A stretch of 64,000 nucleotides of DNA from an uncultured Erythrobacter sp. (GCA_947500645.1 CANMSD010000003.1:556501-620500); one strand, 5' to 3'; counted from the first letter of the stretch, positions 1 to 9,966 are shown. Numbers and translations are program-made. The notes: generated from the sequence alone by a model not told the origin.

Positions 1-969
1 GCTCGAGGCCTCTTCCGCGCCCATTTGACGTTTGTAGCCGCCATCGCCCAGGCCCCAGTCGACGCGCGCGAGGCCGCGCTCCGCAGCGCCTGTGAAATCA
101 TCGTAAAGCAGCACCCGCCCGGGCGAGTATTTGTGGAATTGCTGGTCGAAATTGTTGGCGATGCAGTAACGTGTGTCGCCGCAATCCAGCCCGAAGGTGA
201 AGGCGGCGGGGATATCTCCGACATGCAGCAGGCTGCCCCGGATCATCGCGGCGATGGCATGATCGTGGGCGATATCTTCCCAGAATGCGCGCAAATCGGC
301 ATCGTGGAACTTGGTATCGCCGCCTTGATCAAGCTGGCCGACCCAGGAATTGCCTTCGATCTTCGCGATCGCGTCGCGTGTGGCATCGGTCCAGTCTTCG
401 CCGGTGAAGTGCGAAATGGCGACTGGACCAGTCTTTTTCAGCTGACGGACGCGCCAACGATCTTTCTGTTGTCCCTTAGTCGAGGGCCACTTGCCCGAGG
501 CGGTGAGCGCAACAAGGTCGAGAACGAACAGGGAGCCAATGGGGCGCGAAAGCGCGCACCAGCCTGCCTGCTCGGCGGCTGCCTTGAGAGTGACAAGGGC
601 GGGATCATCGTCGACCACGGGACCGATGCGCCAGACCTTGCCAAGCTGCTTTCGTATGGACTCGTCGCTTAGCGTTTCAGCAAGTTCGTCAGCGGTGGTT
701 TGGGAGGCCAATGGTACACCGCGAAACGGCCAATAGGCCCCGGCGATTTCGTTCACGGCGAACGGCCCAATGCGTTTTGCCCGCATCGGAAAAGCAGCGA
801 GCAGAGTTCCGTCAGGTTTGCGCGCCATTGCCGTGGCAGTTGCAGGTTCTTTCCCCGCGTCGAACCATTGCGCTCGCAGAAATGCGCGGCGTCCCAGGTC
901 AGCTTCGGCGAGGATATCTAGTTCCGATCTCGCGCCAGCTTGCATGTCGACGGGGAAGGGCGCGTTCAC
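1..969 (-). CDS. FemAB/CelD-like GNAT acyltransferase, 3' end cut by window edge
   Basis: The 323 visible codons, translated from the minus strand, run off the left edge without a stop. The fold is probably the tandem GNAT type called Acetyltransf_6 (CelD/BcsL, related to FemAB): a Trp-rich middle (KDRWRVRQLKK), then HVGDIPAAFTFGL and the family-like HKYSPGRVLLYDDF near residue 290. These enzymes move acyl or aminoacyl groups to cell-surface or secreted acceptors; the acceptor here is unknown. The start is taken as GTG (969-967), which overlaps the upstream stop as GTGA and follows an AAGGGA ribosome site; ATG at 945 is an alternative. It is third in a coupled three-gene operon and shares the KYSPG signature with the first gene. 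Confidence 0.8.
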   Translation of the reverse strand, partial: MNAPFPVDMQAGARSELDILAEADLGRRAFLRAQWFDAGKEPATATAMARKPDGTLLAAFPMRAKRIGPFAVNEIAGAYWPFRGVPLASQTTADELAETLSDESIRKQLGKVWRIGPVVDDDPALVTLKAAAEQAGWCALSRPIGSLFVLDLVALTASGKWPSTKGQQKDRWRVRQLKKTGPVAISHFTGEDWTDATRDAIAKIEGNSWVGQLDQGGDTKFHDADLRAFWEDIAHDHAIAAMIRGSLLHVGDIPAAFTFGLDCGDTRYCIANNFDQQFHKYSPGRVLLYDDFTGAAERGLARVDWGLGDGGYKRQMGAEEASS

Positions 970-1868
970 GAAAGTCCCTTACGGCCAAAGAGCCGACGCC
1001 ACGCTCGGAGAGCCAGGGCCTTGCCCCGGCTTTGTCCGGGCCAGCGTGGGGGTGCTTTCGGCTCGACGCCAATCCGGCGCAGCAGCAAATTGGCGCAGCG
1101 TGCGTCGCTTTCATCACAGCTCCAGTTGGAACGCCAGGTGATAGATAGCGAAATCGAGCTGCGCGGACCGTTACGGACGAAATGCGGGGCCATGACAGGT
1201 ACGTAGACCGCATCGCCCGGCCCGAGCGGATATTCGCGGCCATGGCTCGCAAAGGCATCGTCCCATTTCAGTTCGCGCGCGCCGCCAGCGTGGTAGGTCT
1301 CATGCGCTGCGTCGCTGGCAAATCGCGTGTCGCCTGCCTGAAACTGCGTCATCACCTTGCTACCGGTCACCTGCAGCAAGATGTTGTGTTCGGGATCGAA
1401 GTGATAGGGCGTCACCGCGCCTGGGCTAGAAATGAAGATGAAGGCTTGGGGAGTGAGCATCTCGCCAGTCTTGGCCTCAATCTGCTCCAGCAACTCTCCG
1501 AGCAGATCATGCAACAGAGCTTCGTAAGACGTTACCTGCTCGACGTTCTTGAGCACAGCCCAGCTGTCTGACTCATGCACCTTGCGGATCGTTTCACCGA
1601 TCGAGAGGCCGTTGCCATCCGGCTTGCCATCAACCCCGATCGGCAAGTCGCCGCAGTTATACTCGACCGACGTTTCGGGCAGCCGCTCAGCCAGATCGGC
1701 AAGCGCCTCTAATTCGAGGAGTGGATGTCTATCGAGAGCGTGCCGCAGCATATGCGGACCTTCAGGATAATACGCTGCGAACCTCGCACGCGCCTCGACA
1801 TCAAAGATCGTCGGAGCCGATGCACGCCCGTTTTGCCAATCGGTCGGATCGAAAATCGGCGCGTTCAT
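966..1868 (-). CDS. Cupin-like (jumonji/JmjC-type) domain protein
   Basis: This 300-residue protein has the pattern of an Fe(II)/2-oxoglutarate oxygenase of the cupin-8/JmjC group: TPYHFDPEHN gives an HxD pair (His156, Asp158), and APHFVRNG gives a distal His (about 229). A Lys at about 171 (VTGSKVM) could contact the co-substrate. Such proteins usually hydroxylate protein or small-molecule substrates. The C-terminal tail (about 250-300) is basic with an RRLFGRKG end. Its ATG overlaps the stop of the preceding GNAT gene as ATGA, and its stop overlaps the next GNAT start as GTGA, so all three are probably translated in step. The substrate is unknown; a hydroxylation-plus-acylation route is inferred from context only. 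Confidence 0.8.
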   Translation of the reverse strand: MNAPIFDPTDWQNGRASAPTIFDVEARARFAAYYPEGPHMLRHALDRHPLLELEALADLAERLPETSVEYNCGDLPIGVDGKPDGNGLSIGETIRKVHESDSWAVLKNVEQVTSYEALLHDLLGELLEQIEAKTGEMLTPQAFIFISSPGAVTPYHFDPEHNILLQVTGSKVMTQFQAGDTRFASDAAHETYHAGGARELKWDDAFASHGREYPLGPGDAVYVPVMAPHFVRNGPRSSISLSITWRSNWSCDESDARCANLLLRRIGVEPKAPPRWPGQSRGKALALRAWRRLFGRKGLS

Positions 1869-3028
1869 TCGGCTTTTCCTTTGCGCAATTCGCGGCGCAT
1901 CAATTGCTGAAACATGGCCCGGCGAAGCTTGCCGCCAATGGCGATGTTGTAGCTATGGAGGCTGCGTTTCTCGCGCCACAAGCGCTCGATCATCGAGTGT
2001 CCTTCGGCGGCACAGCTGTCAGCCCATTCGATAACGTCACTGCTGAGCAGCTGGAGATTTTCGAGCTGGAGTAGAAGGCCGGGCGAATATTTGGCGTACC
2101 GCTCGTCGAAAGCGGTTTTGAAACTGTAGGCACCGGGAGGGGTGAGAAAGTTTGCGAGCATGGCGATTGCACGGCCATCGACCCGCAATGCGAGGCGTTC
2201 AAGCCGACCCGCTTGCGCGGCGCCAGCGAGCGTTCCCGTGAAGAACTGCTCGGTCTCCGGCGCGCTGGCGAGGGCAGAGCCCTCTGCACCCTTCCATCCG
2301 GCCCGCTCGATCGAGAGGAATTCCTGCGTCCATTCCGCGAGATTCGCATCGCCTTCGAGCCGCTCGACGCTCAGCGTACCTTCTTCGTTCAGCCGCTTGT
2401 GCTGGCGACGCAATTCCTTACGCTTCTTGGTCGACATCGACGCTTCGAGATATTCGTCTGGCGACAGCTCCGCATCGAGCATGGCGCGCTCTTCACGGTG
2501 AACTATGGCGCTGGGGCGGTCCTGTTCCGACAGCGCTTCGCGCAAAGCTTCGGCGATAGCACCACCAGCGGGAAGCAAGGGTAGGTGAAGGAACAGCGCG
2601 TGGCGTGTTTGCGTGTCTAGCGCTGTGAACAATGTGCGCCAGAAATCCACCTCGTGACCTTTGGCGATCAGCGGACTTCCGCAGAAAGAATTGTCATGCA
2701 GCGCTGTGCTAAAATGCGGCACGGGATAGCCATAGTAGCGCGCGCTCAGCTCGAGCGGGATGAGGCCCAACAGCTCACCGTCGACGATGTAAGCGTAGAG
2801 TACTATGTCGGCGGGCTTGCAAACATTCGCCAGCGAGGCGGACAAAAACCATTCCTCGAAGAAAGGGTTGGGCTCGGCTGCGCGATTGGTCAGCTCATCG
2901 AGCGCAGAGATCAAGGCGGAACGGCCAAGCTGCGTGGCGGGTAATGCGTGCATGCCATCGCTCCACCCCGCGAGCGGGCCAGAGGGCTGTGGGTCGATCT
3001 GCATTGCAGGCGCGCCGGCCATATCCAT
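1865..3028 (-). CDS. FemAB/CelD-like GNAT acyltransferase
   Basis: This 387-residue protein is of the Acetyltransf_6 (CelD/BcsL) type. The second half carries the typical STKKRKELRRQHKRL basic helix (about 198-212), the AGWKGAEGSA segment, and a DERYAKYSPGLLLQLENL signature followed by a short acidic stretch. No signal peptide or membrane helix is seen, so it is likely cytosolic or peripheral. It is first in the operon: ATG 3028 sits 7 bases after AAGG. The family serves in polysaccharide or cell-wall modification in several bacteria, but nothing here shows the acceptor. It is clearly a distant paralogue of the third gene, since both keep KYSPG. Confidence 0.82.
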   Translation of the reverse strand: MDMAGAPAMQIDPQPSGPLAGWSDGMHALPATQLGRSALISALDELTNRAAEPNPFFEEWFLSASLANVCKPADIVLYAYIVDGELLGLIPLELSARYYGYPVPHFSTALHDNSFCGSPLIAKGHEVDFWRTLFTALDTQTRHALFLHLPLLPAGGAIAEALREALSEQDRPSAIVHREERAMLDAELSPDEYLEASMSTKKRKELRRQHKRLNEEGTLSVERLEGDANLAEWTQEFLSIERAGWKGAEGSALASAPETEQFFTGTLAGAAQAGRLERLALRVDGRAIAMLANFLTPPGAYSFKTAFDERYAKYSPGLLLQLENLQLLSSDVIEWADSCAAEGHSMIERLWREKRSLHSYNIAIGGKLRRAMFQQLMRRELRKGKAE

Positions 3029-3132
3029 GCGTTAACCTTGTCATAGCGCACAAGATGGTGCGCGGCGGCAAGCCTAAGCAGATCGGCGTTAAGGAATGGT
3101 TGTTGTAGGAGCGAGTTGAAAGACTAGCAGAG

Positions 3133-3165
3133 AAAAACCCCGCCAGACTCGCATCCAGCGGGGTT
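3133..3165 (-). terminator. Rho-independent terminator after hppA
   Basis: On the minus strand an 8-bp stem AACCCCGC/GCGGGGTT (3158-3165 with 3136-3143) is followed directly by a T tract. It lies about 45 bases past the hppA stop and ends that transcript before the GNAT operon, which therefore needs its own promoter. Confidence 0.8.
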
Positions 3166-3210
3166 CTCAATGTCAGCGCGGCCGATTTCTCAGTCGCTGA
3201 TCGCGGGCAC

Positions 3211-5352
3211 TTAGTGCCCGGCCAAAGCTGCAAGCAGCAGAAGGGCCACGATGTTCGTGATCTTGATCATCGGGTTCACGGCCGGACCAGCGGTATCCTT
3301 GTAAGGATCGCCGACCGTATCGCCGGTCACCGCAGCCTTGTGAGCTTCAGAGCCTTTGCCGCCGTGATTGCCGTCTTCGATGTACTTTTTCGCATTGTCC
3401 CATGCGCCGCCGCCGGCGGTCATGGAAAGTGCGACGAACAGTCCGCCGACAATCACGCCGAGCAGCAGGGCGCCGAGTGCGGCAAATGCGCTCTCGGGGC
3501 CGTCGATCCAGCGGATCACGAAGAACACGACGATTGGTGCGAGCACGGGCAGCAGCGAAGGAATGATCATTTCCTTGATTGCTGCCTTCGTCACCAGGTC
3601 CACTGTGCGGGCATAATCTGGACGGCTGGTGCCTTCCATAATGCCCTTATCAGCGGCGAACTGCTCACGCACGTCCTTCACCACGTCGCCTGCAGCACGG
3701 CCCACGGCTGTCATGCCCATCGCACCGAACAGGTACGGGAGTAGCGCGCCGAGCAGAAGACCAACGATCACGTATGGGTTCTCGAGGCTGAAGTTCACGT
3801 CTGCACGTCCGTCGACAACCGCAATGCCCAAACGATCGGCGAAAGCGTTCAAGTCTGCGGTGTACGCAGAGAACAAAACCAGCGCGGCGAGACCGGCTGA
3901 ACCAATGGCATAGCCCTTGGTGACGGCTTTGGTCGTATTACCGACTGCATCGAGCAGGTCGGTTTTCTCACGAACGCTCTCGTCCAGACCAGCCATTTCG
4001 GCGATGCCACCGGCATTGTCGGTGACAGGTCCATAAGCGTCGAGGGCAACGACCATACCGGCGAGAGCCAGCATTGCCGTCGCACCGAAAGCGAGGCCGA
4101 TAAGGCCAGCCAGTTCGTACGCACCGATGATCGCCGCAATAATGACGATCGTTGGCAGTGCGGTCGATTCAAGGCTGATAGCCAGGCCCTGGATCACATT
4201 CGTGCCGTGGCCCGTTTCCGATGCCTTGGCGATGGACTTCACCGGACGGAAGTTCGTTCCGGTGTAGTATTCCGTGATCCAGATGATGATGCCGGTCAGG
4301 GCGAGGCCGATGAGCGAACAAAGGAAAAGGTCCATCCCGGTGAACTCGACCATGCCGGTTCCCGGATTCAGGACGGTGTTCATGTCGGTTCCGGCGCTGC
4401 CCAGTGCATACTGCGTGACCAGATAGATCAGCGGTATTGCGAGTACTGCGGTGACAATGAAGCCCTTGTACATCGCGCCCATCACGTTCGTTCCGTTACC
4501 AAGGCGAACGAAGTAGGTGCCGATGATCGAGGTGACGATGCAAGCGCCGCCGATCAAAAGCGGCAATGCCATCAGTGGCAGCAGAAGATCGCCCAGCTGG
4601 GTGAGCAGCAGCGCGGTCAGTACCATGGTCGCACCAACGGTAACGACGTAAGTCTCGAACAGGTCAGCGGCCATGCCGGCACAGTCGCCAACATTGTCGC
4701 CCACGTTATCGGCGATGGTGGCCGGGTTGCGGGGGTCATCCTCAGGAATGCCCGCTTCGACCTTACCGACCAGGTCGGCACCAACGTCGGCAGCTTTGGT
4801 GAAGATACCGCCGCCAAGGCGCGCAAAGATCGAGATCAGCGACGCACCGAATGCCAAACCGACAAGCCCGTCGATGACTTCGCGACTATTGGCTTCGAGC
4901 GACATGGTGTCAACCAACACGTAGAAGAATACGGCGATCGCAAGCAGAGCCAGACCTGCCACGAGCATGCCGGTGATCGCACCTGCACGAAACGCGATGG
5001 TGAGTCCTTGCTGCAGGCTGGTTTCAGCGGCTGCGGCGGTGCGCACGTTTGAGCGAACCGAGATGTTCATGCCGATGTAGCCAGCGACACCGGAGAGCAC
5101 GGCGCCAATCACGAAGCCGACTGCCGGTATCACGCCAAGAAAAACGCCAACCAGAACGGCGACGACTACGCCGACGATCCCGATCGTCGTGTATTGACGG
5201 TTAAGGTATGCTTGTGCGCCTTCTTGAATAGCGCCAGCGATTTCCTGCATTTTTTCGTTGCCGGCACTCGCGCCGAGCACTTGTCGACTGGTGACGAAGC
5301 CGTAAATCACGGCTAGCAGTCCCAGCCCGATTGAAATCAGAACAAGATCCAC
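3211..5352 (-). CDS. hppA: K+-independent proton-pumping membrane pyrophosphatase
   Basis: The integral-membrane enzyme hydrolyses pyrophosphate and pumps protons out of the cytosol, recovering energy from biosynthetic PPi. Hallmarks are [21 protein letters not shown], the repeated DNVGDNVGD metal-PPi site, [12 protein letters not shown], and the C-terminal [17 protein letters not shown]. The segment [14 protein letters not shown] carries Lys where K+-dependent members have Ala, so it is predicted K+-independent and H+-pumping. About 16 membrane segments fit the 713 residues. I place the start at GTG 5352 (VDLVLISIG), because GAGGGG stands 8-9 bases before it; an in-frame ATG at 5388 would add 12 atypical residues. 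The gene is monocistronic, with a terminator downstream. Confidence 0.97.
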   Translation of the reverse strand: MDLVLISIGLGLLAVIYGFVTSRQVLGASAGNEKMQEIAGAIQEGAQAYLNRQYTTIGIVGVVVAVLVGVFLGVIPAVGFVIGAVLSGVAGYIGMNISVRSNVRTAAAAETSLQQGLTIAFRAGAITGMLVAGLALLAIAVFFYVLVDTMSLEANSREVIDGLVGLAFGASLISIFARLGGGIFTKAADVGADLVGKVEAGIPEDDPRNPATIADNVGDNVGDCAGMAADLFETYVVTVGATMVLTALLLTQLGDLLLPLMALPLLIGGACIVTSIIGTYFVRLGNGTNVMGAMYKGFIVTAVLAIPLIYLVTQYALGSAGTDMNTVLNPGTGMVEFTGMDLFLCSLIGLALTGIIIWITEYYTGTNFRPVKSIAKASETGHGTNVIQGLAISLESTALPTIVIIAAIIGAYELAGLIGLAFGATAMLALAGMVVALDAYGPVTDNAGGIAEMAGLDESVREKTDLLDAVGNTTKAVTKGYAIGSAGLAALVLFSAYTADLNAFADRLGIAVVDGRADVNFSLENPYVIVGLLLGALLPYLFGAMGMTAVGRAAGDVVKDVREQFAADKGIMEGTSRPDYARTVDLVTKAAIKEMIIPSLLPVLAPIVVFFVIRWIDGPESAFAALGALLLGVIVGGLFVALSMTAGGGAWDNAKKYIEDGNHGGKGSEAHKAAVTGDTVGDPYKDTAGPAVNPMIKITNIVALLLLAALAGH

Positions 5353-5515
5353 GGAAATAATCCCCTCTTGAATGCGTGGAGTATCCACTCCTCTTTGATG
5401 CGGGAGCGGCTAGGCGCGTGTGGCTATAGCGCTTCGGCAAATGTGACAAGCCCGGAATCGGCGGAGTGCGGAGCTGGTCACCAGTTTCAGGTGTCAGGAA
5501 TGTGCATTATGGCCA

Positions 5516-6379
5516 TCAGCCGTGCTGATAACCAAGCCCATCGGATGAGGTCAGGATATCATCATCTAGAAAGAGCTTGGCCAAATCAGCATTTGTGACT
5601 GAGCCGATCCGGGTTGCCGCCACGGACAGTTCGACTTGGGGATCTGCGGTGAAGAGCAACTGATAGTCCTCCCCCCAGCGAATACACTCATCAATGCGAT
5701 CGGGAGCGGCAACCGGGATCAGGCTGCGTTCAAGCTCGAAAGTCACGTTCATACTGGCACATGCCATACGCCAGCAATCGAGCAACAACCCATCAGACAC
5801 ATCCATGATCGCTGAAACATGTGGCGCGAGCGCGCGGCCTTCATCCAGCAGAGGAACGGGGCGGTTGTAGGCGTTCAGATGCTTGGGATCGCCTTCGAAG
5901 CCCAGCATCGCGCGGCCCAAAGTGCCAGTGACGTAGATTGCATCACCTGGCTGTGCGCCGCCTCGTGTCGGCACAGGCGTGTGCGTCGCGCGGCCAATTG
6001 CGGTCAGCCCAAACATGCGCGGACCTTTTGCGCTGATCGTATCGCCGCCCAGCAAAGGGGTGGAGTAGGTGCCCAGCGCCTCCTGCAAGCCTGCAAGAAA
6101 ACTTATGCTGTCGGTGTCGAGGCAGTGCCCCAGCAGCACACCGATTGGCTCTGCGCCTTTAGCGGCGAGGTCGGACAGGTTCGTGGTCACGAGCTTCCAA
6201 GCGACATCGCTCATATTGGCATCGGTGCGGAAATGCGTTTCCTCTGCTATCATGTCATGCGTGATGACTAGCGTTTCGTCGCCAATTTCCAGCACGGCGC
6301 AGTCATCTTCAAGATTTCGAGCGCCAGTATGCAACGGCAATTGCCGCAGCAACTCAATGAAGTTCGATTCGCCGCTCAG
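5516..6379 (-). CDS. thiL: Thiamine-monophosphate kinase, probable CTG start
   Basis: ThiL phosphorylates thiamine monophosphate to thiamine diphosphate, the active cofactor. Visible motifs are LEDDCAVL, ITHDMIAEETHF, the DLAAKGAEP metal/ATP segment, GGDT, VTGTLGRA, MDVSDGLLLD and GEDYQLLFTA. The first conventional start in frame is TTG at 6352, but that would remove NFIELL, which matches the conserved N-terminal helix of the family. A CTG at 6379 overlaps the nusB stop as CTGA and lies 9 bases after AAGGA, restoring an N-terminus SGESNFIELLRQL. The CTG start is inference; the gene identity is not in doubt. Last gene of hisG-hisD-nusB-thiL. Confidence 0.93.
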   Translation of the reverse strand: MSGESNFIELLRQLPLHTGARNLEDDCAVLEIGDETLVITHDMIAEETHFRTDANMSDVAWKLVTTNLSDLAAKGAEPIGVLLGHCLDTDSISFLAGLQEALGTYSTPLLGGDTISAKGPRMFGLTAIGRATHTPVPTRGGAQPGDAIYVTGTLGRAMLGFEGDPKHLNAYNRPVPLLDEGRALAPHVSAIMDVSDGLLLDCWRMACASMNVTFELERSLIPVAAPDRIDECIRWGEDYQLLFTADPQVELSVAATRIGSVTNADLAKLFLDDDILTSSDGLGYQHG

Positions 6380-6843
6380 GAGCGCACATCCTTGGCAGCG
6401 GCATCGAGAATACCATTTACGAACTTCGCTTCGCGGTCATCGAAAAACGCTTTTGCGACGTCGACATATTCGTTGATTGCCGCAGCGGTGGGTACGTCGG
6501 GCCGTGCCATCAGTTCGTATGCGCCTGCGCGCAGGACTTGCAGCATGGTCTTGTCGAGCCTCGCAAGCGTCCAGCCATCGGCCAGTTTCGTAACCAGCAG
6601 GGAATCAATCTCTTCACGCCTTGCACCGACCCCGCGCACGATATCATCGAAGAACTCGACCTCGGCATCGACAAAGACCTCTCCCTCGTGATCCTCGTCA
6701 TCGACCTCACGGCCCAAACGATGCTGATGGAACTCGTCGAGCAACTTGTTGAGCGCGGTGCTCTCCATCTGCTGTTGGTAGAGCGCCTGAACAGCGGCAA
6801 GCCGCGCGCTCGAGCGAGCTTGTGAACGGGCGGGGGTGTTCAT
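6376..6843 (-). CDS. nusB: Transcription antitermination factor NusB
   Basis: The 155-residue protein has the all-helical NusB fold: an N-terminal RSSARLAAVQALYQQQ helix, and a C-terminal APTAAAINEYVDVAKAFFDD-like region that reads VPTAAAINEYVDVAK followed by KFVNGILDAAAK. With NusE (S10) it binds boxA RNA and supports rRNA antitermination. It carries an acidic insert (DDEDHEGEVFVDAEVEFFDD) in the middle, common in alphaproteobacterial versions. Its ATG overlaps the hisD stop as ATGA. It sits between histidine and thiamine genes, a usual place in this group, where nusB is followed by thiL. Confidence 0.96.
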   Translation of the reverse strand: MNTPARSQARSSARLAAVQALYQQQMESTALNKLLDEFHQHRLGREVDDEDHEGEVFVDAEVEFFDDIVRGVGARREEIDSLLVTKLADGWTLARLDKTMLQVLRAGAYELMARPDVPTAAAINEYVDVAKAFFDDREAKFVNGILDAAAKDVRS

Positions 6844-8129
6844 TTGAGGCGAAGCTCCACTGATTTGGCGTGGGCGGGCAGCCCTTCTGCATGGGCAAGG
6901 CGTGCGGCCGCTGGGCCGATAGCGTCGAAGGCATCGTCATCGAGCGCAATGAAGCTGGTTCGTTTCATGAAATCGAGCACAGACAGTCCGCTCGAGAAGC
7001 GCGCTCGGCGCCCGGTTGGTAGGACGTGATTAGGGCCGGCGACATAATCGCCGACCGCTTCCGGTGTCATCCGGCCCAGGAAAACGCTGCCCGCGTGATG
7101 GATCTGCGAGAACAGGGCCTCCGGATCAGCAACTGCCAACTCAACATGCTCGGCGGCCAGCCGGTTGGCGAGGGCGGGCGCTTCGTTCAGGTCGTCGACC
7201 AGAATGATAACGCCGTGATCGTCCCAGCTCGCCTTCGCCGTTTTGCCGGTCGCGAGCTGCGATAGCTGCACGGTTACCCGATCTTCGACTTGCGCGGCGC
7301 ACGTCGCGTCATTGGTGATCAGGATCGATTGCGAGGTTGGGTCATGCTCGGCCTGGCTCAACAAATCGGCCGCGATCCAGTCAGGGTCATTATCGCAATC
7401 CGCGATGACCAGAATTTCGCTGGGCCCTGCGACCATGTCTATACCAACCACGCCGTAAAGCTGGCGCTTGGCCTCCGCCACATAGGCATTTCCAGGGCCG
7501 GTTATGACGTCGACCGGTTTGATCCGCTCTGTGCCATAGGCAAGCGCGCCCACCGCCTGTGCGCCCCCGATGCGCCAGATTTCACTGACTCCAGCAATAT
7601 GCGCAGCTGCCAGCACCAGCGGGTTGGAATTACCCTTCGGTGTGGGGGTGACGACTACGATCCGCTCCACTCCGGCGACTTTGGCCGGAATGGCATTCAT
7701 CAGAAGTGAGGATGGATAGGCTGCTCGCCCGCCGGGGACATACAGGCCGGCGGCATCGACCGCGCGCCAAATAGCACCTTGGCGGACCCCTGCGTCGTCG
7801 ATGAAGTCACGGTTCGCCGGAATCTGATCGCGATGATATGCCTCGATACGTGCAGCGGCGAGATCAAGCGCTTCGCGCAGGTCTGGCTCGAGCGACTTAT
7901 ATGCCTCTTCGCAGCGTTCTGGCGTGATCGACCAGTCTTCGTCGGTCGTAAGGCTGTGGCCGTCGAAGCGCTGGCTGTATTCGACCAGCGCAGCATCGCC
8001 GCGCGCCTTTATGTTGGCGAGTATGTCAGACACTCTGCCAGATACATCCTCACCGCTTTCGCGACGCCCATTCACGAGTTTGGCGAACTTGAGCTCAAAG
8101 TCCGCGTCTCTGGTGGATAGCTTTTGCAT
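6840..8129 (-). CDS. hisD: Histidinol dehydrogenase
   Basis: This zinc enzyme oxidises L-histidinol in two NAD-dependent steps to L-histidine, the last reaction of the pathway. The 429 residues are full length. Seen are the GLYVPGGRAAYPSSLLMN loop, GPGNAYVAEAKRQLYG, the GPSEILVIAD and AEHDPTSQ segments (Glu/His for Zn and catalysis), and near the C-terminus GPNHVLPTGRRARFSSGLS with the metal-site His. Its ATG shares one base with the hisG stop (TGATG), so the two are coupled. Other his genes are not in the window. Confidence 0.97.
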   Translation of the reverse strand: MQKLSTRDADFELKFAKLVNGRRESGEDVSGRVSDILANIKARGDAALVEYSQRFDGHSLTTDEDWSITPERCEEAYKSLEPDLREALDLAAARIEAYHRDQIPANRDFIDDAGVRQGAIWRAVDAAGLYVPGGRAAYPSSLLMNAIPAKVAGVERIVVVTPTPKGNSNPLVLAAAHIAGVSEIWRIGGAQAVGALAYGTERIKPVDVITGPGNAYVAEAKRQLYGVVGIDMVAGPSEILVIADCDNDPDWIAADLLSQAEHDPTSQSILITNDATCAAQVEDRVTVQLSQLATGKTAKASWDDHGVIILVDDLNEAPALANRLAAEHVELAVADPEALFSQIHHAGSVFLGRMTPEAVGDYVAGPNHVLPTGRRARFSSGLSVLDFMKRTSFIALDDDAFDAIGPAAARLAHAEGLPAHAKSVELRLK

Positions 8130-8797
8130 CAGGCGGCCTTCTGGCTTTCCATGTCGGCACGGAATGCCGCGACTAGGTCTGCAACGCGCGGGTCGGTCTT
8201 CAGTGCCGCGCGATTAACGATCAGACGTGCGGAGATATCTATAATCTTCGAAGTTTCGACCAATCCATTATCTTTTAGCGTGCGCCCGGTCGAAACCAGA
8301 TCGACGATCTGACGGGCGAGACCGAGCAATGGGGCAAGCTCCATAGCGCCGTTCAGCTTCACGCATTCGGCCTGAATGCCCTGCGCTTCGAAGTGCCGCC
8401 GCGTGAGGCTGGGATATTTGGTGGCGACCCGCAGATGGCTTGCGCTGGTTTGCTCAGTTCGGTCATCGGCAAGCTGCGCGACCGACAGGCGGCAATGGCC
8501 GATATCGAGATCGACTGGCGCATAAAGATCAGCGTAATCAAATTCTTCGATCACGTCCGAACCAACAATTCCAACTTGTGCCGCGCCATGGGCGACGAAG
8601 GTAGCCACGTCGAAGGCGCGTACGCGGATGAGTCGCATATCTTCGCGATTTGTGCCAAAGCTTAGCGCGCGGTTGCCCTTGTCGTGAAACGCGGCCTCGG
8701 GCTCCACACCCGCACGCGCCATTACCGGCAGGGCCTCATCAAGGATCCGTCCTTTGGGAATGGCAAAGGTGAGCTGGCCAGAATTGTCAGTAGTCAT
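8129..8797 (-). CDS. hisG: ATP phosphoribosyltransferase, short form
   Basis: HisG condenses ATP and PRPP, the committed step of histidine synthesis. [18 protein letters not shown] opens the catalytic domain and [14 protein letters not shown] is the PRPP-binding loop. With 222 residues it lacks the C-terminal regulatory domain of the long form, so it should need HisZ as a partner, which is not encoded nearby. I chose ATG 8797 (MTTDNSGQ); an upstream in-frame ATG at 8893 would add 32 non-conserved residues overlapping the divergent gene's leader. First gene of hisG-hisD-nusB-thiL. Confidence 0.95.
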   Translation of the reverse strand: MTTDNSGQLTFAIPKGRILDEALPVMARAGVEPEAAFHDKGNRALSFGTNREDMRLIRVRAFDVATFVAHGAAQVGIVGSDVIEEFDYADLYAPVDLDIGHCRLSVAQLADDRTEQTSASHLRVATKYPSLTRRHFEAQGIQAECVKLNGAMELAPLLGLARQIVDLVSTGRTLKDNGLVETSKIIDISARLIVNRAALKTDPRVADLVAAFRADMESQKAA

Positions 8798-8898
8798 CGC
8801 GAGGCGGCACTTAGGCATTGCACCGCCAAAGGGCAACAAGGGTGATCGAAGCGGGCCTGCTTTGATTGCGCCACCAACACGAGCAGGAGACATGCGCG

Positions 8899-9963
8899 AT
8901 GAGCGAAGCTGGAATCATGAACACCAAGGATTTCACAGCGGCGCTCGATTGGCAGGCCACCCATGCAGACGAGAACGGCGCGCCATGCACAGCCCGGATC
9001 GTTCGTTCGCTGGAGCAGGTGGCGAAGGGCGATACCGAGACGGCCAAGCGCATGACCAACTGGCCCGGGTTGACATTGAAGGACGCGATGCCGCTGAGGA
9101 TTGCGGGTGGGCTGCACCATCTGTTGCTGAGCGGAACGGATGATCGACTGGCACCGGTTTACGCTGGAGATATCACCGACCAGCGCGATGTCGATACGCT
9201 CGTTTGCGCTGTGGTAGAGACGCACGACGCAGAGCTCGTCGCATGGTTTGATGGTCCGCCGCAAACCAACGAAGCGGGACGCTCGGCAAGCATTATGGCT
9301 GCGCTGCTATGGCTTGCACAGCATGTCCCAGCGCGTTTCGATATGTTCGAGCTTGGCGCAAGCGCCGGCGTCAACACCATGATGGACCGCTATTTTTATC
9401 GACTTGGTGAGACCGAGGTCGGGCCGAAGGCTTCGCCGATGCGGATTCAACCAGAATGGCGTGGTGTGTCGCCGCCATCCGCCGACTTGGAGATCTTATC
9501 GATCAGAGGCTGCGATGTCGGGCCGATCGACCTTTCGAACAAGGAGGCCGCGTTGCGGCTGAAATCATATGTCTGGCCCGATGCGGCTGAGCGGATGGAA
9601 CGGATCGATGCGGCGATCCAGCTAGCGGGCGATCGTGCACCCAATCTTGTGCAGATGGATGCGGGCTTATTTGTCGAGCAAGGGCTGGCACGCGAGCAGC
9701 AGCCGGGCACGACCCGGGTCATGTTTCACTCGATCATGTGGCAATACATGCCTCGCGAAACTCAGGACGCGATTACTGCTGCGATGCAAGAGGCTGGCGC
9801 GGGGTCGAGCCCTGATAAGCCGCTTGCTTGGGTCTCGCTAGAGACCGATCCCGCGACCTTTCGCCATGAATTGCGCGTGCGATATTGGCCGGGAGGTGAG
9901 GAAGAGGTTTGCCTCGCTCACGCGCACCCTCATGGCGCTTGGGTCGAATGGAGCGGTGGCTAG
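8899..9963 (+). CDS. DUF2332 family protein
   Basis: The 354-residue protein matches the DUF2332 pattern: an N-terminal helical part with HHLLLSG, the glycine motif [16 protein letters not shown] (about 150-165) that resembles a nucleotide- or SAM-binding loop, then [12 protein letters not shown] and a C-terminal [25 protein letters not shown]. The function of the family is unknown; a methyltransferase-like fold is only a suggestion from the glycine motif. Start ATG 8899 follows AGGAGA by 8 bases; ATG 8866 and 8917 are weaker choices. It is divergent from hisG and ends 3 bases before the stop of the convergent hydrolase gene. Confidence 0.82.
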   Translation: MSEAGIMNTKDFTAALDWQATHADENGAPCTARIVRSLEQVAKGDTETAKRMTNWPGLTLKDAMPLRIAGGLHHLLLSGTDDRLAPVYAGDITDQRDVDTLVCAVVETHDAELVAWFDGPPQTNEAGRSASIMAALLWLAQHVPARFDMFELGASAGVNTMMDRYFYRLGETEVGPKASPMRIQPEWRGVSPPSADLEILSIRGCDVGPIDLSNKEAALRLKSYVWPDAAERMERIDAAIQLAGDRAPNLVQMDAGLFVEQGLAREQQPGTTRVMFHSIMWQYMPRETQDAITAAMQEAGAGSSPDKPLAWVSLETDPATFRHELRVRYWPGGEEEVCLAHAHPHGAWVEWSGG

Positions 9964-9966
9964 GCG

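Noticed and set aside
4207..5052. Long plus-strand open frame opposite hppA
   Set aside because: The minus strand encodes a complete H+-pyrophosphatase there; the plus frame is compositionally a shadow.
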